64,000 nucleotides of DNA, taken from the NCBI RefSeq assembly GCF_030704535.1, contig NC_081807.1:4257001-4321000 (forward strand). Reading direction: 5' to 3'. This document shows positions 35,163 through 47,973 of the stretch, piece by piece. The first letter of the stretch is position 1. Each line of letters begins with the position of its first letter. Source of the DNA: Vitis vinifera. Taxonomy: Eukaryota > Streptophyta > Magnoliopsida > Vitales > Vitaceae. The translations under genes were made by a program, and so were the position numbers. The notes under the pieces are model-generated. The model was not told the DNA's origin. It made no database searches and was given only the letters and a program-made list of their open reading frames with translations.

Positions 35163-35262
35163 ACGTGGCAAAAAGGTTTCAAGATGAGCTAGGTGTGAAG
35201 TCACTGATAGAAAACGTGGCGGCCGTTTATTAGTTCAATGGATCTGATTGGGTTTACGTGGC
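35163..35262 (+). promoter_or_regulatory. Cluster of three ACGTGGC (ABRE-like) motifs
   Basis: ACGTGGC occurs at 35163-35169 (within CCACGTGGC, a G-box), 35214-35220 and 35256-35262, in an island richer in GC than its surroundings. ABRE clusters bind ABF-type bZIP factors in ABA responses. The next gene on the plus strand, the JINGUBANG-like gene, starts 1.8 kb downstream, so the link is weak. Confidence 0.4.
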
Positions 35263-35628
35263 CAAAAGGTGATAAGCTCATGTTTGGTTGCTGGGATGTG
35301 GCTGTCTCAATCTCTCACCCATCCTCGATGAGATCGTGATGGCTGTGCGTTGAATTTTGGCGCGTAAACGGTGTGGAAATGCCTGCGGCTTTGGCACCAT
35401 GGGTGGTGGAATATTAATTGAGCCACCCATATGGTTCACCAACTCGTGACTTCCCATCGGAAGTGGCCTTCTTTAAAAATTAATTCTACCAAAATAAACC
35501 ATTTCATGAATTATCTAATAATAATAATACCTATTACAATCCGATAAATATCCAAAAAATACCATCCATCAAATGCTTTAATGTCAGTGGAGATGATGAG
35601 TTAAGTTACATAAATACTTGATAACTTA

Positions 35629-35902
35629 GATGGTATTTATTTTTTTTACTTAATTTTAAATAGAATCTTAATGTTTAATAATATTAAATATCACGTCACC
35701 TGTTTTTATAATGTTTTATTTTTATTAAGTATTAAAAAATAAAAAAATTAATATATATATATATTTAAAAAAAATTATATATTTTGGTCTTTTATATTTA
35801 ATAAAAAATTTATAATAAGTCATAAAAAATTAAAAAACAAAGAATCTAATTTTTGAAAATAAATTATTTTCTGTGAAGGTAAAAAAAAAAAAAAAAACCA
35901 TC
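35629..35902 (+). mobile_element. Tourist-like MITE, copy 3
   Basis: Begins GATGGTATTTATTTTTTTTAC and ends AAACCATC, flanked by TTA at 35626-35628 and 35903-35905. It shares its left end with copy 2 and carries a long A run near its right end. Confidence 0.8.
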
Positions 35903-35905
35903 TTA

Positions 35906-36950
35906 ATATTTTTATGATAGGATTAAATTTAAGAATTGTGGAGTTGGGTTTAGTGATTGGATTCATCGAGGAAAATAGAGAAAAAAGAAGAAGAGAGAAA
36001 TGGCCCCAAGAAGGCACCAATGCAAATTCATGGAAGTCATTTTCAGGAGTCATTCTTTTGCTCCAATTCTCTGTATGCCACTGAAAGAGAAGGGTGGGAA
36101 CCGTACTTGGTCTATATAACACATTTATCGTTTGTGAGCTTCTTACTTCAGAAATCACAAACGTTTTTTTTTTTCTTTTTTTCTTTGCGTGGTCTCTTTT
36201 ACTTCTTTTACAATGGTCTTGGAATGATTGAAAATGCATGTTATTTTTGATAAGGATGGTTGAAAGAATATGCATCCTGAGAAAAGGTCATGCCACGAAA
36301 TAATTTTATGAAAATTACAACTGTTTGAGTTTCCACCGCATACTAAAGAGATATGGATAACTTTTAATTCCACGACAATTAATATTCTCCAAAATTATGA
36401 TATAAATACATATAGGGAATAATTCTCTTTTTCTTGAATCAAATATGTATGAAATTTATTTGAAATCAAATAACAAAATAATCAAATTGAGTTGGATGAT
36501 CCTCATGATTTTATAAATGGTCGTGTATTTTGTAGGCCATTTGAAAGGAGGCTCACAAATAAAATAACATCGTATCATAAACTAAAACATCATGAAAAGA
36601 CTAATGCACCAGCCATTTCCTCACACCAACGATATGAACTAAATGAATAGGATTCCTAAGCTTAATAGTCAAAATGTCAAACCCTCTTTCCTTCTACACC
36701 AAGGTGGAACACCTTGTTTGAAAGCAGTTCTCCACTGCAACAAATCATCATGTTTTCCTCATTCCAAAAATCCAACAAGTTTGACCAAATTCAGGCTAAA
36801 TCCCAAACCCCCCTAAATTATTGCCAAACAAACAACGCCATAGGCTCTCCCGGTTTCCCCGCGCCTCCATATCTTACTCCTTACGTCTCCTCCCTACGCG
36901 TGTCGCCCCCAAATATCTACCACTGTTCTATCCACATATCCTCCTCCACT
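35906..36950. other. Upstream region of the JINGUBANG-like gene
   Basis: No gene seen. ORFs here are short and low in complexity. The last few hundred bases should act as the promoter region of the gene at 37056. Confidence 0.5.
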
Positions 36951-36951
36951 A

Positions 36952-36960
36952 TTTATATAT
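36952..36960 (+). promoter_or_regulatory. TATA box of the JINGUBANG-like gene
   Basis: TTTATATAT lies 96 bp before the ATG, in a CT-rich setting typical of plant promoters and leaders. Confidence 0.65.
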
Positions 36961-37055
36961 TCATCCCCTCGTTCTTCTCTCACATTTGATGATCACCTTC
37001 ATGTCCCTGAATTAAATTTTATTTTTCACTTAGGATTCAGAATTTTCAGTGTCAA

Positions 37056-38393
37056 ATGAGGAATGAGAGAGGAGGCGTGGTGTTGGCGGAGAGGAATGTG
37101 CTTCCTCGGCCAAAGCTGAGCGCCATCCTGCGATCAGATCCGAAAAACGATGAAGAGGAGATGAACCGGCGCAGCAATGTGTCGATGGACAGCAGCGTTC
37201 CTCCGTCGAGCGGCGAGAATTCTCCCTTGGTTATGTCACCGTGGAACCATCCGTCTTCACCCTTCGCTAAGTCTCCATGGACGAAGTCTTCGTCTCCAAT
37301 GGGCTTGCCGCAAAACGGGCTGATAGGGTCTATGGTTCGGGAGGAGGGTCATGTGTATTCCTTGGCTGCTACCGGGAATTTGCTGTACACGGGGTCCGAT
37401 AGCAAGAACATACGTGTGTGGAAGAATTTGAAGGCGTATTCAGGGTTTAAATCCAACAGTGGGCTGGTTAAGGCCATTGTTATCTCCGGCGAGAAGATAT
37501 TCACCGGCCATCAGGACGGGAAGATTCGAGTGTGGAGGGTCTCGCCCAAGAATCCCAAGCTTCACAAGCGAATTGGAAGCTTACCCACCTTCAAGGACTT
37601 CCTCAAGAGCTCCATAAACCCAAAAAACTACGTGAAGGTCCGGCGGAAACGGAGCGTTCTCCGGATAAAGCATTTCGACGCTGTTTCTTGCTTGAGCTTG
37701 GACCAAGACCAGGGCCTTCTCTACTCGGGCTCTTGGGACAAGACTCTCAAGGTATGGAGAATCTCCGATTCCAAATGCTTGGAGTCCATCCGAGCCCACG
37801 ACGATGCTATTAACGCGGTTGTCGCCGGCTTCGCAGGCCTTGTCTTCACCGGTTCGGCTGACGGGACGGTCAAAGTTTGGCACAGGCAGTTACACGGGAA
37901 AGGAACGAAGCACCTCTTTCTACAAACACTGCTGAACCAAGAAACTGCAATCACCTCCTTGGCCGTCAACACAGAAGGCGCCATCATATACTGTGGGTCC
38001 TCCGACGGCCTCGTCAATTTCTGGGAACGCGAAAAGCATCTTAAACATGGCGGGGTGTTGAGGGGCCACAAGCACGCAGTTCTGTGCCTGGCCACCGCCG
38101 GAAACCTCGTGTTCAGCGGCTCCGCGGATAAGAGCATATGCGTGTGGAGAAGGGAAGGTGGTATTCACACCTGTTTGTCTGTTCTCACCGGCCACACCGG
38201 CCCAGTAAAGTGCTTGGCGGTGGAGGAAGATCAGGAGTCCACCAAGAGAGATCAGAGGTGGATTGTGTACAGTGGCAGCTTGGATAAGTCCGTGAAGATA
38301 TGGAGAGTCTCGGAGCAGGCTCCGGATATACAGCAAATGAGGCTCATGGCACAGAACTATGTCCCTTCTCCCCTGTCCTCTCCTGCAAAATGA
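37056..38393 (+). CDS. WD40-repeat protein, JINGUBANG type
   Basis: Intronless gene of 445 residues. The N-terminal about 90 residues are Ser/Pro-rich and disordered, with SPW motifs ([19 protein letters not shown]). Seven WD40 repeats follow, each ending in a W-x-type strand: about 96-122 ([11 protein letters not shown]), 136-163 ([13 protein letters not shown]), 203-237 ([13 protein letters not shown]), 245-276 ([12 protein letters not shown]), 294-325 ([12 protein letters not shown]), 335-366 ([13 protein letters not shown]) and 376-417 ([13 protein letters not shown]). Seven repeats form one closed propeller, a protein-binding platform without catalysis. The layout and the basic insert between repeats 2 and 3 match plant JINGUBANG (At2g26490-like) proteins; the Arabidopsis member restrains pollen germination and affects jasmonate synthesis. 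The role here is inferred from that family, which has several members. ORFs on the opposite strand are shadows. Confidence 0.9.
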   Translation: MRNERGGVVLAERNVLPRPKLSAILRSDPKNDEEEMNRRSNVSMDSSVPPSSGENSPLVMSPWNHPSSPFAKSPWTKSSSPMGLPQNGLIGSMVREEGHVYSLAATGNLLYTGSDSKNIRVWKNLKAYSGFKSNSGLVKAIVISGEKIFTGHQDGKIRVWRVSPKNPKLHKRIGSLPTFKDFLKSSINPKNYVKVRRKRSVLRIKHFDAVSCLSLDQDQGLLYSGSWDKTLKVWRISDSKCLESIRAHDDAINAVVAGFAGLVFTGSADGTVKVWHRQLHGKGTKHLFLQTLLNQETAITSLAVNTEGAIIYCGSSDGLVNFWEREKHLKHGGVLRGHKHAVLCLATAGNLVFSGSADKSICVWRREGGIHTCLSVLTGHTGPVKCLAVEEDQESTKRDQRWIVYSGSLDKSVKIWRVSEQAPDIQQMRLMAQNYVPSPLSSPAK

Positions 38394-39140
38394 GCCACAA
38401 CTCAAACTCCAAATTCAATCCAAGTAATTGGGATCTAGGCTTCATTAATTCTTCTAATCTCAACAACCCAAAAAGCAGGGAATCAATGATATCATTCCAT
38501 GGTCCTTGCAACAACACTTTATTCTCAGAATGATCGGGAAACTCAATTGCACCGGTGGTCCTAGCCACAATCCGATATCAGAGGCACTTTCCCACGAAAA
38601 AGTGGTCATTTTCTTACCAAATCTTCCTGTATAATACAAAAAAATCATGAAAATAATATAGAATCTACGTACAATACTTAACCTGCAAACCATGTGGTAT
38701 AAATGGGGTTTTGCTTGTATTCTCTCGGTTTAATCCTTTTCATTTCAAAACAAAGGTGACGAGTTACAGGGGTTTCCCCCCTAAATTTTCTTGTACCGAT
38801 TGTGACATCAAGAAAGGATTGACTTGCATGGTGATTAGGGTTGTATAGGCATTGTTTGGTGTGCTGTTTTTCTTTCCTTTTCCAGTGTTTCGGCTGTCTT
38901 GTATATAAATTTGTGAAATTTCATCAGAGGTGGAAGTGATTCATGCCTACTTCAAGCTAACATCATCACAGCCTAAACTTTATCTTTTTCTCGGTTGCCG
39001 AACAACATTAAAAGACAAGCCGCCCGAACTGTTTCAACAACTTTCCTCCAAAAACAGATGTATATGAACATATGCTCTTGTAATAGTATATGAACTACCC
39101 TCATGCATGTTAATGCAGCAAACAAAAGGCTCATCCAAAT
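38394..39140. other. Downstream flank of the JINGUBANG-like gene
   Basis: Probable 3' UTR followed by spacer. No gene seen. Confidence 0.5.
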
Positions 39141-39394
39141 ATACATATATGTCTAATAATTGACATCATCTTTGGATTGATTCATGGGAAGTGAAAAGTT
39201 CTTTTTGAGACTTAATTAATACATATTGAATTAGAGTTAACATAGAATATTAAAAAAAAAAAACTGGGATTTGTCATAGAAATGATTTTAAACTTACCTA
39301 GAAAGTTATTCTATGTTTAATAATTTTTTTTTTAATTATCATCCATGATTTATTTGGATTGAGTTTTGGGAAATCAAAAGCTATTTTTTAAATT

Positions 39395-39434
<40 letters not shown>

Positions 39435-40206
39435 CTTTTTGAGTAATTTTATTAAAAAAAAAAACATATAGTTTAAAAATGAATTTAATTAAATATAGCT
39501 TCCTTTTGCAGCTCCACTTTAACTTATAAAGAAAGCTATTTATTAACTTTTAAGAAAAACCAAAAATTAAAAACTAATATAATTTTAGTCTCTAAATATA
39601 TGATTTTGGTTTCGATTTTATTCTGAACTAATATGAAAATTAAAAAAATTATTTAAAACGTTAAGCTATAATATCAAAATATACTTTTTAAATAGTTATA
39701 AAAAAAACCACATTAATAAGATGGTACCACATGAACAATTTAGGTTCTATTATATTTTATCCGAGTTTCATTTTTTTATTTTTATCATTTGTGACTCTCC
39801 TTGGTTTATATCTTGATTTCATCTCATTGTATTTTAATTCCATATTTAAAAAAAAAAAATTGGCTCAACAATCCATATTTTTTGGTACATTTTCAAAATC
39901 AAAGTTTTGGGGGTACAATTTGGTATCTTAGAATTTTTTTTCCTTAATTAATACATATATGTCTAATAATTGACATCATCTTTGGATTGATTCATGGGAA
40001 GTGAAAAGTTCTTTTTGAGACTTAATTAATACATATTGAATTAGAGTTAACATAGAATATTAAAAAAAAAAAAAACTTGGGACTTGTCATAGAAATGATT
40101 TTAAACTTACCTAGGAAGTTATTCTATGTTTAATAAATTTTTTTAATTATCATCCATGATTTATTTGGATTGAGTTTTGGGAAATCAAAAGCTATTTTTT
40201 AAAATT

Positions 40207-40242
<36 letters not shown>

Positions 40243-40665
40243 TTACCTTTTTGAGTAATTTTATTAAAAAAAACATATAGTGTAAAAATGAATTTAATTA
40301 AATATAGCTTCCTTTTGAAGCTCCACTTTAACTTCTAAAGAAAGCTATTTATTAACTTTTAAGAAAAACCAAAAAAAAAAAAACTATTATAATTTTAGTC
40401 TTCAAATATATGATTTTGGTTTCAACTTTATTCTGAACTAATCTGAAAATTAAAAAAATTATTTAAAACGTTAAGCTATAATATCAAAATATACTTTTTA
40501 ATACTTATAAAAAAAAAAAGCAACATTAATTAGATGGTACCACGTGAAAAATTTAGGTTCTATTATAGATTTAAGAAAAAAAAAAATTGGCTCAACAATC
40601 CATATTTTTTGGTACATTTTCAAAATCAAAGTTTTGGGGGTACAATTTGGTATCTTAGAATTTTT
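39141..40665 (+). repeat. Tandem duplication, unit about 810 bp
   Basis: The sequence starting ATACATATATGTCTAATAAT repeats at an offset of 810 bp: copy 1 is 39141-39950 and copy 2 is 39951 to about 40665. The copies are very similar; copy 2 lacks about 100 bp just before TTGGCTCAACAATCCATA. Each holds an (AT)n microsatellite, at about 39397-39430 and 40208-40238, of different length. No coding sequence. Confidence 0.9.
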
Positions 40666-41930
40666 TTCCTTATTCAATTTAAGGCCTAATCTTATCCTTT
40701 GAAGGTAAGCATGAGGGCAAACAAAGGTTCAATGTTAATATATTTGCTCCGTCCAAATTCCATACAAGCGAAAGGCTAACCCTCCAACCCCACTAACGGG
40801 TATGCCCAGCAGTTTAGGTCACATGGCCCATCTAGATTGTAAGATTCATATGTTATTGCAGAGCCTTGACCCAAGAAGAAAATAATCAAGGTCATGTTGT
40901 TCCGTCTCTAGTGGGCTCATACTGCACCAACCCAATATAAGGACTCACCTTCTCTTCAATTGCATCCAATCTAATATGTCATGGACCACACATAAGACAC
41001 TTTGGTTATTGGTATATTGACCCATGCTATGGAGGTCCAAATTAAACTACTCAATTGTTTCTAAGATATAGTCCATGACTTTTCTTGTTATTTTCTACAA
41101 AATTATAATCATACATTGATTCAAACAAGTAATTTGGATGACTATTTGAAGAGTGCGTAGGGGAATAGGTCATAATGCCATTAGTCTAATTTTCATCATC
41201 ATGACAATGAAATTGTCTATTACACACCATACGCATAGAAGAGAATGTCATGTTTCCCATTAAATGCACATGAAATATATATGCAATGCTTTACGTGTCA
41301 AAGGATTATATATATAATAATAAAATCAATGTAATTGAGTATTATTAAAATATGATTATTTTTTGAAAAAATGAACTTATTTATAAAAAATAGCTTTTAA
41401 AAACGGTTTTTGAAAACAGTTTTTAAACGTTTCATAAAATAAAAGTATATTTAATAACCTGAAATGTTTTAAACCTATTTTTAAATGCCTTTTATAAATA
41501 ATTTTTATGTTTATAACTTTATGTTTAATCAATAATTATTTTTTAAATCAACTCTAAAAAAAATGGAAAATAGAAAATAATTTCTTGTTGTCAAATATAT
41601 TTTTTTAATTTTTTAATTTAAAAAATAAAAAATCATTATCAATAAAAATTACCAAACAGGTCTTCAGACTATGTTTATTGAGTATATTAGAAATATTTAA
41701 TTTTTATTTTTTGGATTTGAACGGGGTAAATTTTTTCTAATTATTTATTTTGTGTGTGAAGAAATTGTTTTTTATTGAAAATATTCTTTTGGTGAATTTT
41801 AGACCATCACTTACAAAAAAAATTGACGAATTTATAAAATTAAAAAAAAGAAAAAGAAAAAGAAATGAATATGAATACCAACCATAACAACATCAAAAGA
41901 GGACTCCAAAATTTTTTATGTGCCCCTTCA
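40666..41930. other. Spacer upstream of the XLG gene
   Basis: AT-rich, no gene seen. Confidence 0.5.
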
Positions 41931-41938
41931 CCACGGCG

Positions 41939-42101
41939 CACGTGACTCACGGCCTCAGAGGCACCGGCACGTGATGCGGCTCCTGCGGAGAAAGAAAGAT
42001 TCAAAGGAATTGATTCCAAAAAGTTGGCTTTGAAATTTAAACAAAAGCAAACGTCAAAGTCAAAGTCAAAGAAAATGATCCATCTCACGCGTTAACACGT
42101 G
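41939..42101 (+). promoter_or_regulatory. Three G-boxes and three W-box cores upstream of the XLG gene
   Basis: CACGTG occurs at 41939-41944, 41968-41973 and 42096-42101. Between the second and third, GTCAA (TTGAC, the WRKY W-box core, on the minus strand) occurs three times at exact 6-bp spacing: 42053, 42059 and 42065. The cluster lies 650-820 bp before the start codon, close to where the transcript probably begins. bZIP/bHLH and WRKY control would suit a defence- and hormone-linked G protein, but binding is not shown. Confidence 0.5.
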
Positions 42102-42756
42102 TGAATCTTCTACAGTTTAGTGGAGGAAAAGCGCTACAGTTCTTCTGTTTTGTATGCACATTTATGACAAGTTTGCCCTTCTGTTTGATCAAAATACGCC
42201 AAGAACCCCATTGTACTAATTGTTTTTTCTTAAATATCTTGGAAATTTTCCTCCACCAACGAATTGGTCCAATTCCCAGCGTTTTTCTCACTGCACGTTT
42301 ATGTGGAATGAATGCCTTCGGAGTTGGGACTACTGGGAAAATGTCCACTGAGTCTTTTCCTTGCTATCTGTCGTTTTACTGGCAAGGGCAAGGGAAGATC
42401 ATTTCAGTTTCCTACTTAAACTTGAAGACTTTCTTGTCGTTTTTCCATTTCTACTTTTCATACATGAAGTACTCTCCCGGTTCACTACTCTTCGAAATTT
42501 GTCAGAAATTAGGGTTAAGGTTTTTGTTTCCAGTAAGTAAGGCGGATAGAGAAGGAGCTTCATCGGTTAAAGAGGTCGTTTTTCTTCTTTGGTTTGAATG
42601 AAACAGGGAGTTTTTGCTTAATTTGATGGTTCGGCTTGATGGGTTGCTGAGATTGGTGGTTATGAAAAATGGGTTTGTGTGATTAAGGTTTATGCTTCAT
42701 GGGTTTTTGAAATCAGTATTGGTGAGCGTTTGCTGAATTCTGGAAGAAGCACAAAC

Positions 42757-45700
42757 ATGGCTGGGTTTCTGAGAAAACTTCTGCCTACTCTGCCTTCAAA
42801 CCATGATGACGATGATAATCATCATAGTATGGAGTATTCATTTGCTATGGAGTATCATGGGCCTCCGGTCACTTATGATGTGCCTCTCGCAGTTCCTGTT
42901 GACATCGACCAAGTCCCTACTGCTGCTGCAGTTGTCTCAGCCTCTTTGGTTGATAACTCGTCGGTGCCGGTTATCCAACCAATTGTAATGGGTAAGCCTT
43001 TAAGCAAGAAGTTGGTGGACAAGTTAAAATCAGGCTCTGAAATGACTGCTTTGGGGGAACCTGTCGGCTTGAGTGCAAGAGGTAGTTCAGGTGCAGTAGG
43101 TTCCTTAAATGGTGATGAGAGTGCGCCCAAGTTATTAGATGCAATTAGAAGCTCCGGCAGATTTGGATTTTCCAAAATCCATAAAGATTCTTATGAGTTA
43201 TTGGGAAGTTCAGACATGTTGCAGTTATCCAATGATTGTAAGGATGGTGGAGGCTTTGAAGATTATTTAAGCCATGTCAGTAGCGATTCCAGTGAATCGG
43301 GTGTGAGTTCAGAGGTTCTGTCCTCTGAGGATTCCAAAACAGAAAAACCTCGCCATGTCAAAGAACCGTCAAGTGTCACTTTCCGTGATCCTGAATCATA
43401 TGACATTTTTCAAGAGGAATCCGATCATGCTGAGGCCAGAAATATCCATAGAAGGCGAGCTCCTGAAAGGAATGTGAAGAAAGGATTGTGCTATAGATGC
43501 TTGAAAGGAAATCGGTTCACAGAAAAGGAGGTATGCATTGTTTGCAGCGCAAAATACTGTGTTAGTTGTGTGCTGAGAGCAATGGGGTCAATGCCAGAAG
43601 GAAGAAAATGTGTTACTTGTATTGGTCTCCCAATTGAAGAGTCAAGGCGTAGGACCCTGGGGAAATGCTCTCAAATGCTCAAGCGATTGCTAAGTGACTT
43701 GGAAATAGAACTGATAATGCGTTATGAGCTACTCTGTGAAGTGAATCAGCTGCCACATGAACTTGTTTGTGTGAATGGCGAGCCTCTTTCTCAAGAAGAG
43801 ATGGTTTTTTTGAAGAGCTGTCCAAAGCCGCCGAAAAAGCTAAAACCCGGAAGATATTGGTATGATAAAGTATCTGGTCTTTGGGGGAAGGTGAATCTGA
43901 ATTCTGCCCTCTTTTTATTTTATATTTTTTAATTTATACCTCATTATATTGTATGTTTATGGGATAAATTCTCTGGCTCAATCAAACAGGAAGGACACAG
44001 GCCTTGTCAGATTATTAGCCCCCAGTTGAATGTTGGGGGTCAAATCAAGCGAAATGCTAGCAATGGAAATACAAAAATATTGGTAAATTCTCGGGAGATT
44101 ACTGAAGTGGAGCACTGGATGATGCATGTTAGTGTGCTGAACATACTCAATCTATTAATTTATAAGTTTTTAAATTTGCATGATCAATTCCATTACATAA
44201 AATGCTTGCAGGTGGCAGGAATCCGATGTGTAGGAAATATTAGCCTCTGGTTGAGTGCAGATGGAACCTATCAGGAAGAGGGACAGAAGAACATGATAGA
44301 TCCAATAGGGAACAAGGTGTGTTTACTTGTGTATGTGGATTAGCTTGCTTGTTTTTCCTATTCGAGCTCAATTATCAGACACTCAATTCTCTTGGAATTA
44401 TTTTCTTTACAGTCTGGAGTGAGGCTACTCTGTGCTGTCTTCTCTTTACCAATTCTTCCTGATTCTGCAAATCCTTCTGGGGGTGAAGTAAATGATCCTG
44501 TCAATGAGGTTGGTCTGAACCGCCTTGAGCAGAAAGCATCTCATAAACTTTTCCTCATTGGTCCTAATAGATCTGGGACAAGCACTATATTTAAACAGGT
44601 AAAAACATACTCGGAGGAAACTTTGTATTTCAGTTGTACTATATTCTTTTCCGGGTTATTTGACCATGATTAATCACATATTGCTTAGTTCCTTTCTGTT
44701 CATACTTAAACAATGTTATAAATATTTTACTACAGTTTAACAATCATAACGGTTTGAGGTCTTACAAAAAAGTTAACAACGAAAAGGGGTTGGATTACAT
44801 CAAACAACCACAAAACCTCACAGTTGATTTATCTTATTTATTTCCAGCAACTGAAAGAAAGTGTTGTTGTATGAGGCACAGAGCCTTTCAACATTGTGCA
44901 CTGTGAAACTCATATTCATGTTCCATCATTAATGACTTGACCTTCAATGCAGTTGAAATCTATTATTTCTTTTTCCTTTTGTGAATGTTGTGTTGGTTTT
45001 TAGTGAAAAATTAGAAAAAATTGGTGTATTTTACATGAAATGTGCTTTTTTCAGGCCAAGCTTCTATATAATGTTCCTTTCTCGGAAGATGAGCGTCAAA
45101 ATATTAAGTTCATGATCCAGACCAACTTGTATTGCTATCTTGGTATATTGCTTGAGGGACGTGAACGATTTGAAGAAGAAATTTTGACTGAAATGCAGAA
45201 AAGACAGTCTGTTGATGAGCCTGGTCCTTCAGGTAGGGGCAGAGTTAATTTTCATCTTCTGTTTCCATCTCACTTACATATCATGTTGTTTCCAGATTTA
45301 TTTGTCAGAACCGAGCTTTATCGTAAAGTATTCATGATTGACGTACAGAAATAAGATGTCCAAGTTCTGGATCATTTGCTGCTTTGAAATGGATATTGCA
45401 CTTTATGATATAAACCTCTAAAATAAGACTGTTGCATGTGTAGTTCAATTATCATCAGCCTTTAAGACTGGAAAGCTATGTTCACTTAGCATGATTTTCG
45501 AATGCTTATTGTCCTTATGTGTATATCATCTCAGGAGTCCCATCCAAATCCCTTGTCATCATTCTCCTGTCACTTAGAACCTTATACTTGTAACAGTGTT
45601 CCTCACAATGCTAACTTTAGTCCATTCTTATGGTTAGCTCAAAAGGAAAAAACACACACCTTGTTTTTTCATCAATACCCACAAATGCTTCTCATGATCT

Positions 45701-47973
45701 ATACCTTCCCATTTTTCTGATAAGTCATGTTTCTGCATGTCCTTTTTTGATCTGCATTTTAACCATGAGCTTTGGAGATTGGATTTCCAAGGACTCAATC
45801 AAACAATCTAGTCTTAAGCATCATCTGCTGCCACAGCCATGCAAAAAATCAATTTATCTGGTTTTTTCTCTTATTTCTATCACCTTTTGGAAGTGTATTT
45901 ATTTGATCTCTTGGATGGCTGCAACATTTTTGGGACAGACATTTATAAATGTGAGTTTCCCTCTAATTGGTGATTGAAGGGGATGATATGGACTTGCAGA
46001 TCCATTAAGATGGAAAGCAATACAAATAAACTGTCCGAATGTTCATGCATCAAGAGCTAGAACATTGGTTTTAGATTTCCTGTTACAACCGATTAGGGAA
46101 CTATTTTGTAAAAATAAATTTAGTGGTTCTTATGGCTTACAAATTCTTTAATCCCATGTTATGTAACATTATATAGTATCTTTTCTAGGTTGATTTTTGT
46201 ACTGTTGTTTGAAGTCCAAGTTACTGTACTCTGATTATTAAAAACTTCCAGCGAGAACATACTGAAGTTAATTTGTTCTAAGAGTTTGAAAGTATTTGTT
46301 TTGCAACAGGGAACACTGGCTTGACTCAGGATAAAACAATCTATTCCATTGGCCCTAGGCTGAAAGCATTCTCTGATTGGCTTCTCCAAGTTATGGTGTC
46401 AGGTAATTTAGAAGTCATTTTCCCTGCTGCTACTCGTGAATATGCACCATTAGTTGAGGAGCTGTGGAAAGATGCAGCAATTCAAGCCACATACAACCGA
46501 AGAAGTGAACTAAAAATGCTACCCAGAGTTGCTAGTTATTTCTTAGATCAGGTAAGACCTCACTTTATGCTCTTTCTTTGCTGGTTCTGGCCTTCTAATC
46601 CCTTGATTAGTCATGGCCCTTTTTGGCATTAAGTGTGGTTATGTAATTTGTATGACGGTTATTACTAGTTGCTTTTGTCATTGATTCCAAACACGGGGTG
46701 ATGAATTCGCATGTGTACGGCTCATATGAATTCAATTTTTTGTTTTTTCATAAGAAAAATTTGTTTGTGACTTTGCTGAGGCTGCATATGAATTTGGATG
46801 TGACTCCATTGTATGGCAAGTGCATAATATTTATTATTTGAATAATAAAAATTATATTCCTGATGCAGTCTGTTGAGGTTTCAAAGGTAGATTATGAGCC
46901 CTCAGATGTGGATATCTTGTATGCCGAGGGTATTACTTCATCAAATGGGCTTGCTTGTACAGAATTTTCATTAGAGGATGTCGACCTGGACCCTCATAAT
47001 CAGCCCGGTACATTGCCAAGGTTGGTTTTCCTAGTCAATGCAGATTGTTTTGTAATCTGTATGAATCATAAAAAACCTTGCACTTTGACATTGACCCTCA
47101 GCATGGATAAATCTCTTGGTCACCGTCACTGAACAACTCTCAACTTAAAACTTTAGAAATGGAAGGTGGAAATCAAAGTTCATTGGTGGTAGTTTGATTG
47201 AAAATCCTTGCATATTAGTTCAACTTTATGGACCATGTTCGAATCTGTCAGCTACCTTCAAGGGGACATCACTTTAATTATACATTGATGCTTCAATGGC
47301 TCTTTCTTACATTCAATAATTATATGATTTCACATATGAATAAATGAGAAATCTCTCCTCTTACAGCCTTTTTTTATCCCTTATCAGTCGCAGGTTCGAA
47401 CTCATCAGAGTGCACCCAAAAAACCTTGGGGACAACTGCAAGTGGTTGGAGATGTTTGAAGATGTTGGGATTGTCTTATTTTGTGTTTCCTTATCAGACT
47501 ACGATGAATTGTCTGATGGCCTTAATGGGTTCTCTAGGAACAAGATGCTGGAGAGCAAGAAGCTCTTTGAAAGAGTAGTCACTCATCCTAACTTCGAGCA
47601 CAAGGACTTCCTCCTGATACTCAACAAGTTCGACCTCTTAGAGGAAAAAATTGATCTGTCTCCTCTCACCAAATGTGAGTGGTTCCATGACTTTACTCCG
47701 GTCGTCAGTCACAACTACAACAGCCGGAGTAGTATAAGTAACACTCATTCATTGGCTCAAATTGCCTTCCACTACATCGCCCTAAAGTTCAAGACACTGT
47801 TCTATTCCCTTACTGGACGCAAGTTGTATGTTTCATCAGTCACAGGATTGGAGCCTGATACTGTTGGTGAAGCTCTCACATATGCAGGGACGATTCTGAA
47901 GTGGGATGAGGAGAAGAAACCCAACTACGTTCTCTGTGACTCTTCCTACAGCCTTGACACCAGCACCTCATGA
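42757..47973 (+). CDS. Extra-large G-protein alpha subunit (XLG), 8 coding exons
   Basis: XLGs are plant-specific Galpha-like proteins that work with Gbeta-gamma in immunity, hormone and development signalling. Exons: 42757-43890, 43990-44127, 44212-44316, 44413-44598, 45055-45232, 46310-46551, 46869-47020, 47394-47973. All junctions are GT-AG and all phases fit, giving 904 residues. I chose the ATG at 42757 ([10 protein letters not shown]); an in-frame upstream ATG at 42679 would add 26 residues. Order: an N-terminal region with [19 protein letters not shown] and PVIQP; a basic stretch (about 232-243); a cysteine-rich domain with eight Cys at 245, 248, 260, 263, 268, 271, 285 and 288; then the Galpha-like half. 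The P-loop (509-517, GPNRSGTST) has Thr where classical Galpha has the catalytic Lys, as is known for XLGs. The DVGGQ switch motif is missing. NKFD (789-792) is the guanine-specificity motif. The N-terminus is most like XLG1, but I do not assign a number. Weak GTP handling is expected. Confidence 0.92.

Noticed and set aside
37581..38405. Several minus-strand ORFs of 93-161 codons
   Set aside because: Antisense shadows of the WD40 gene, whose repeats read perfectly on the plus strand.
42101..42601. 166-codon plus-strand ORF upstream of XLG
   Set aside because: No recognisable domains; it lies in the XLG leader or promoter and is most likely a chance frame, though upstream ORFs in the leader could affect translation.
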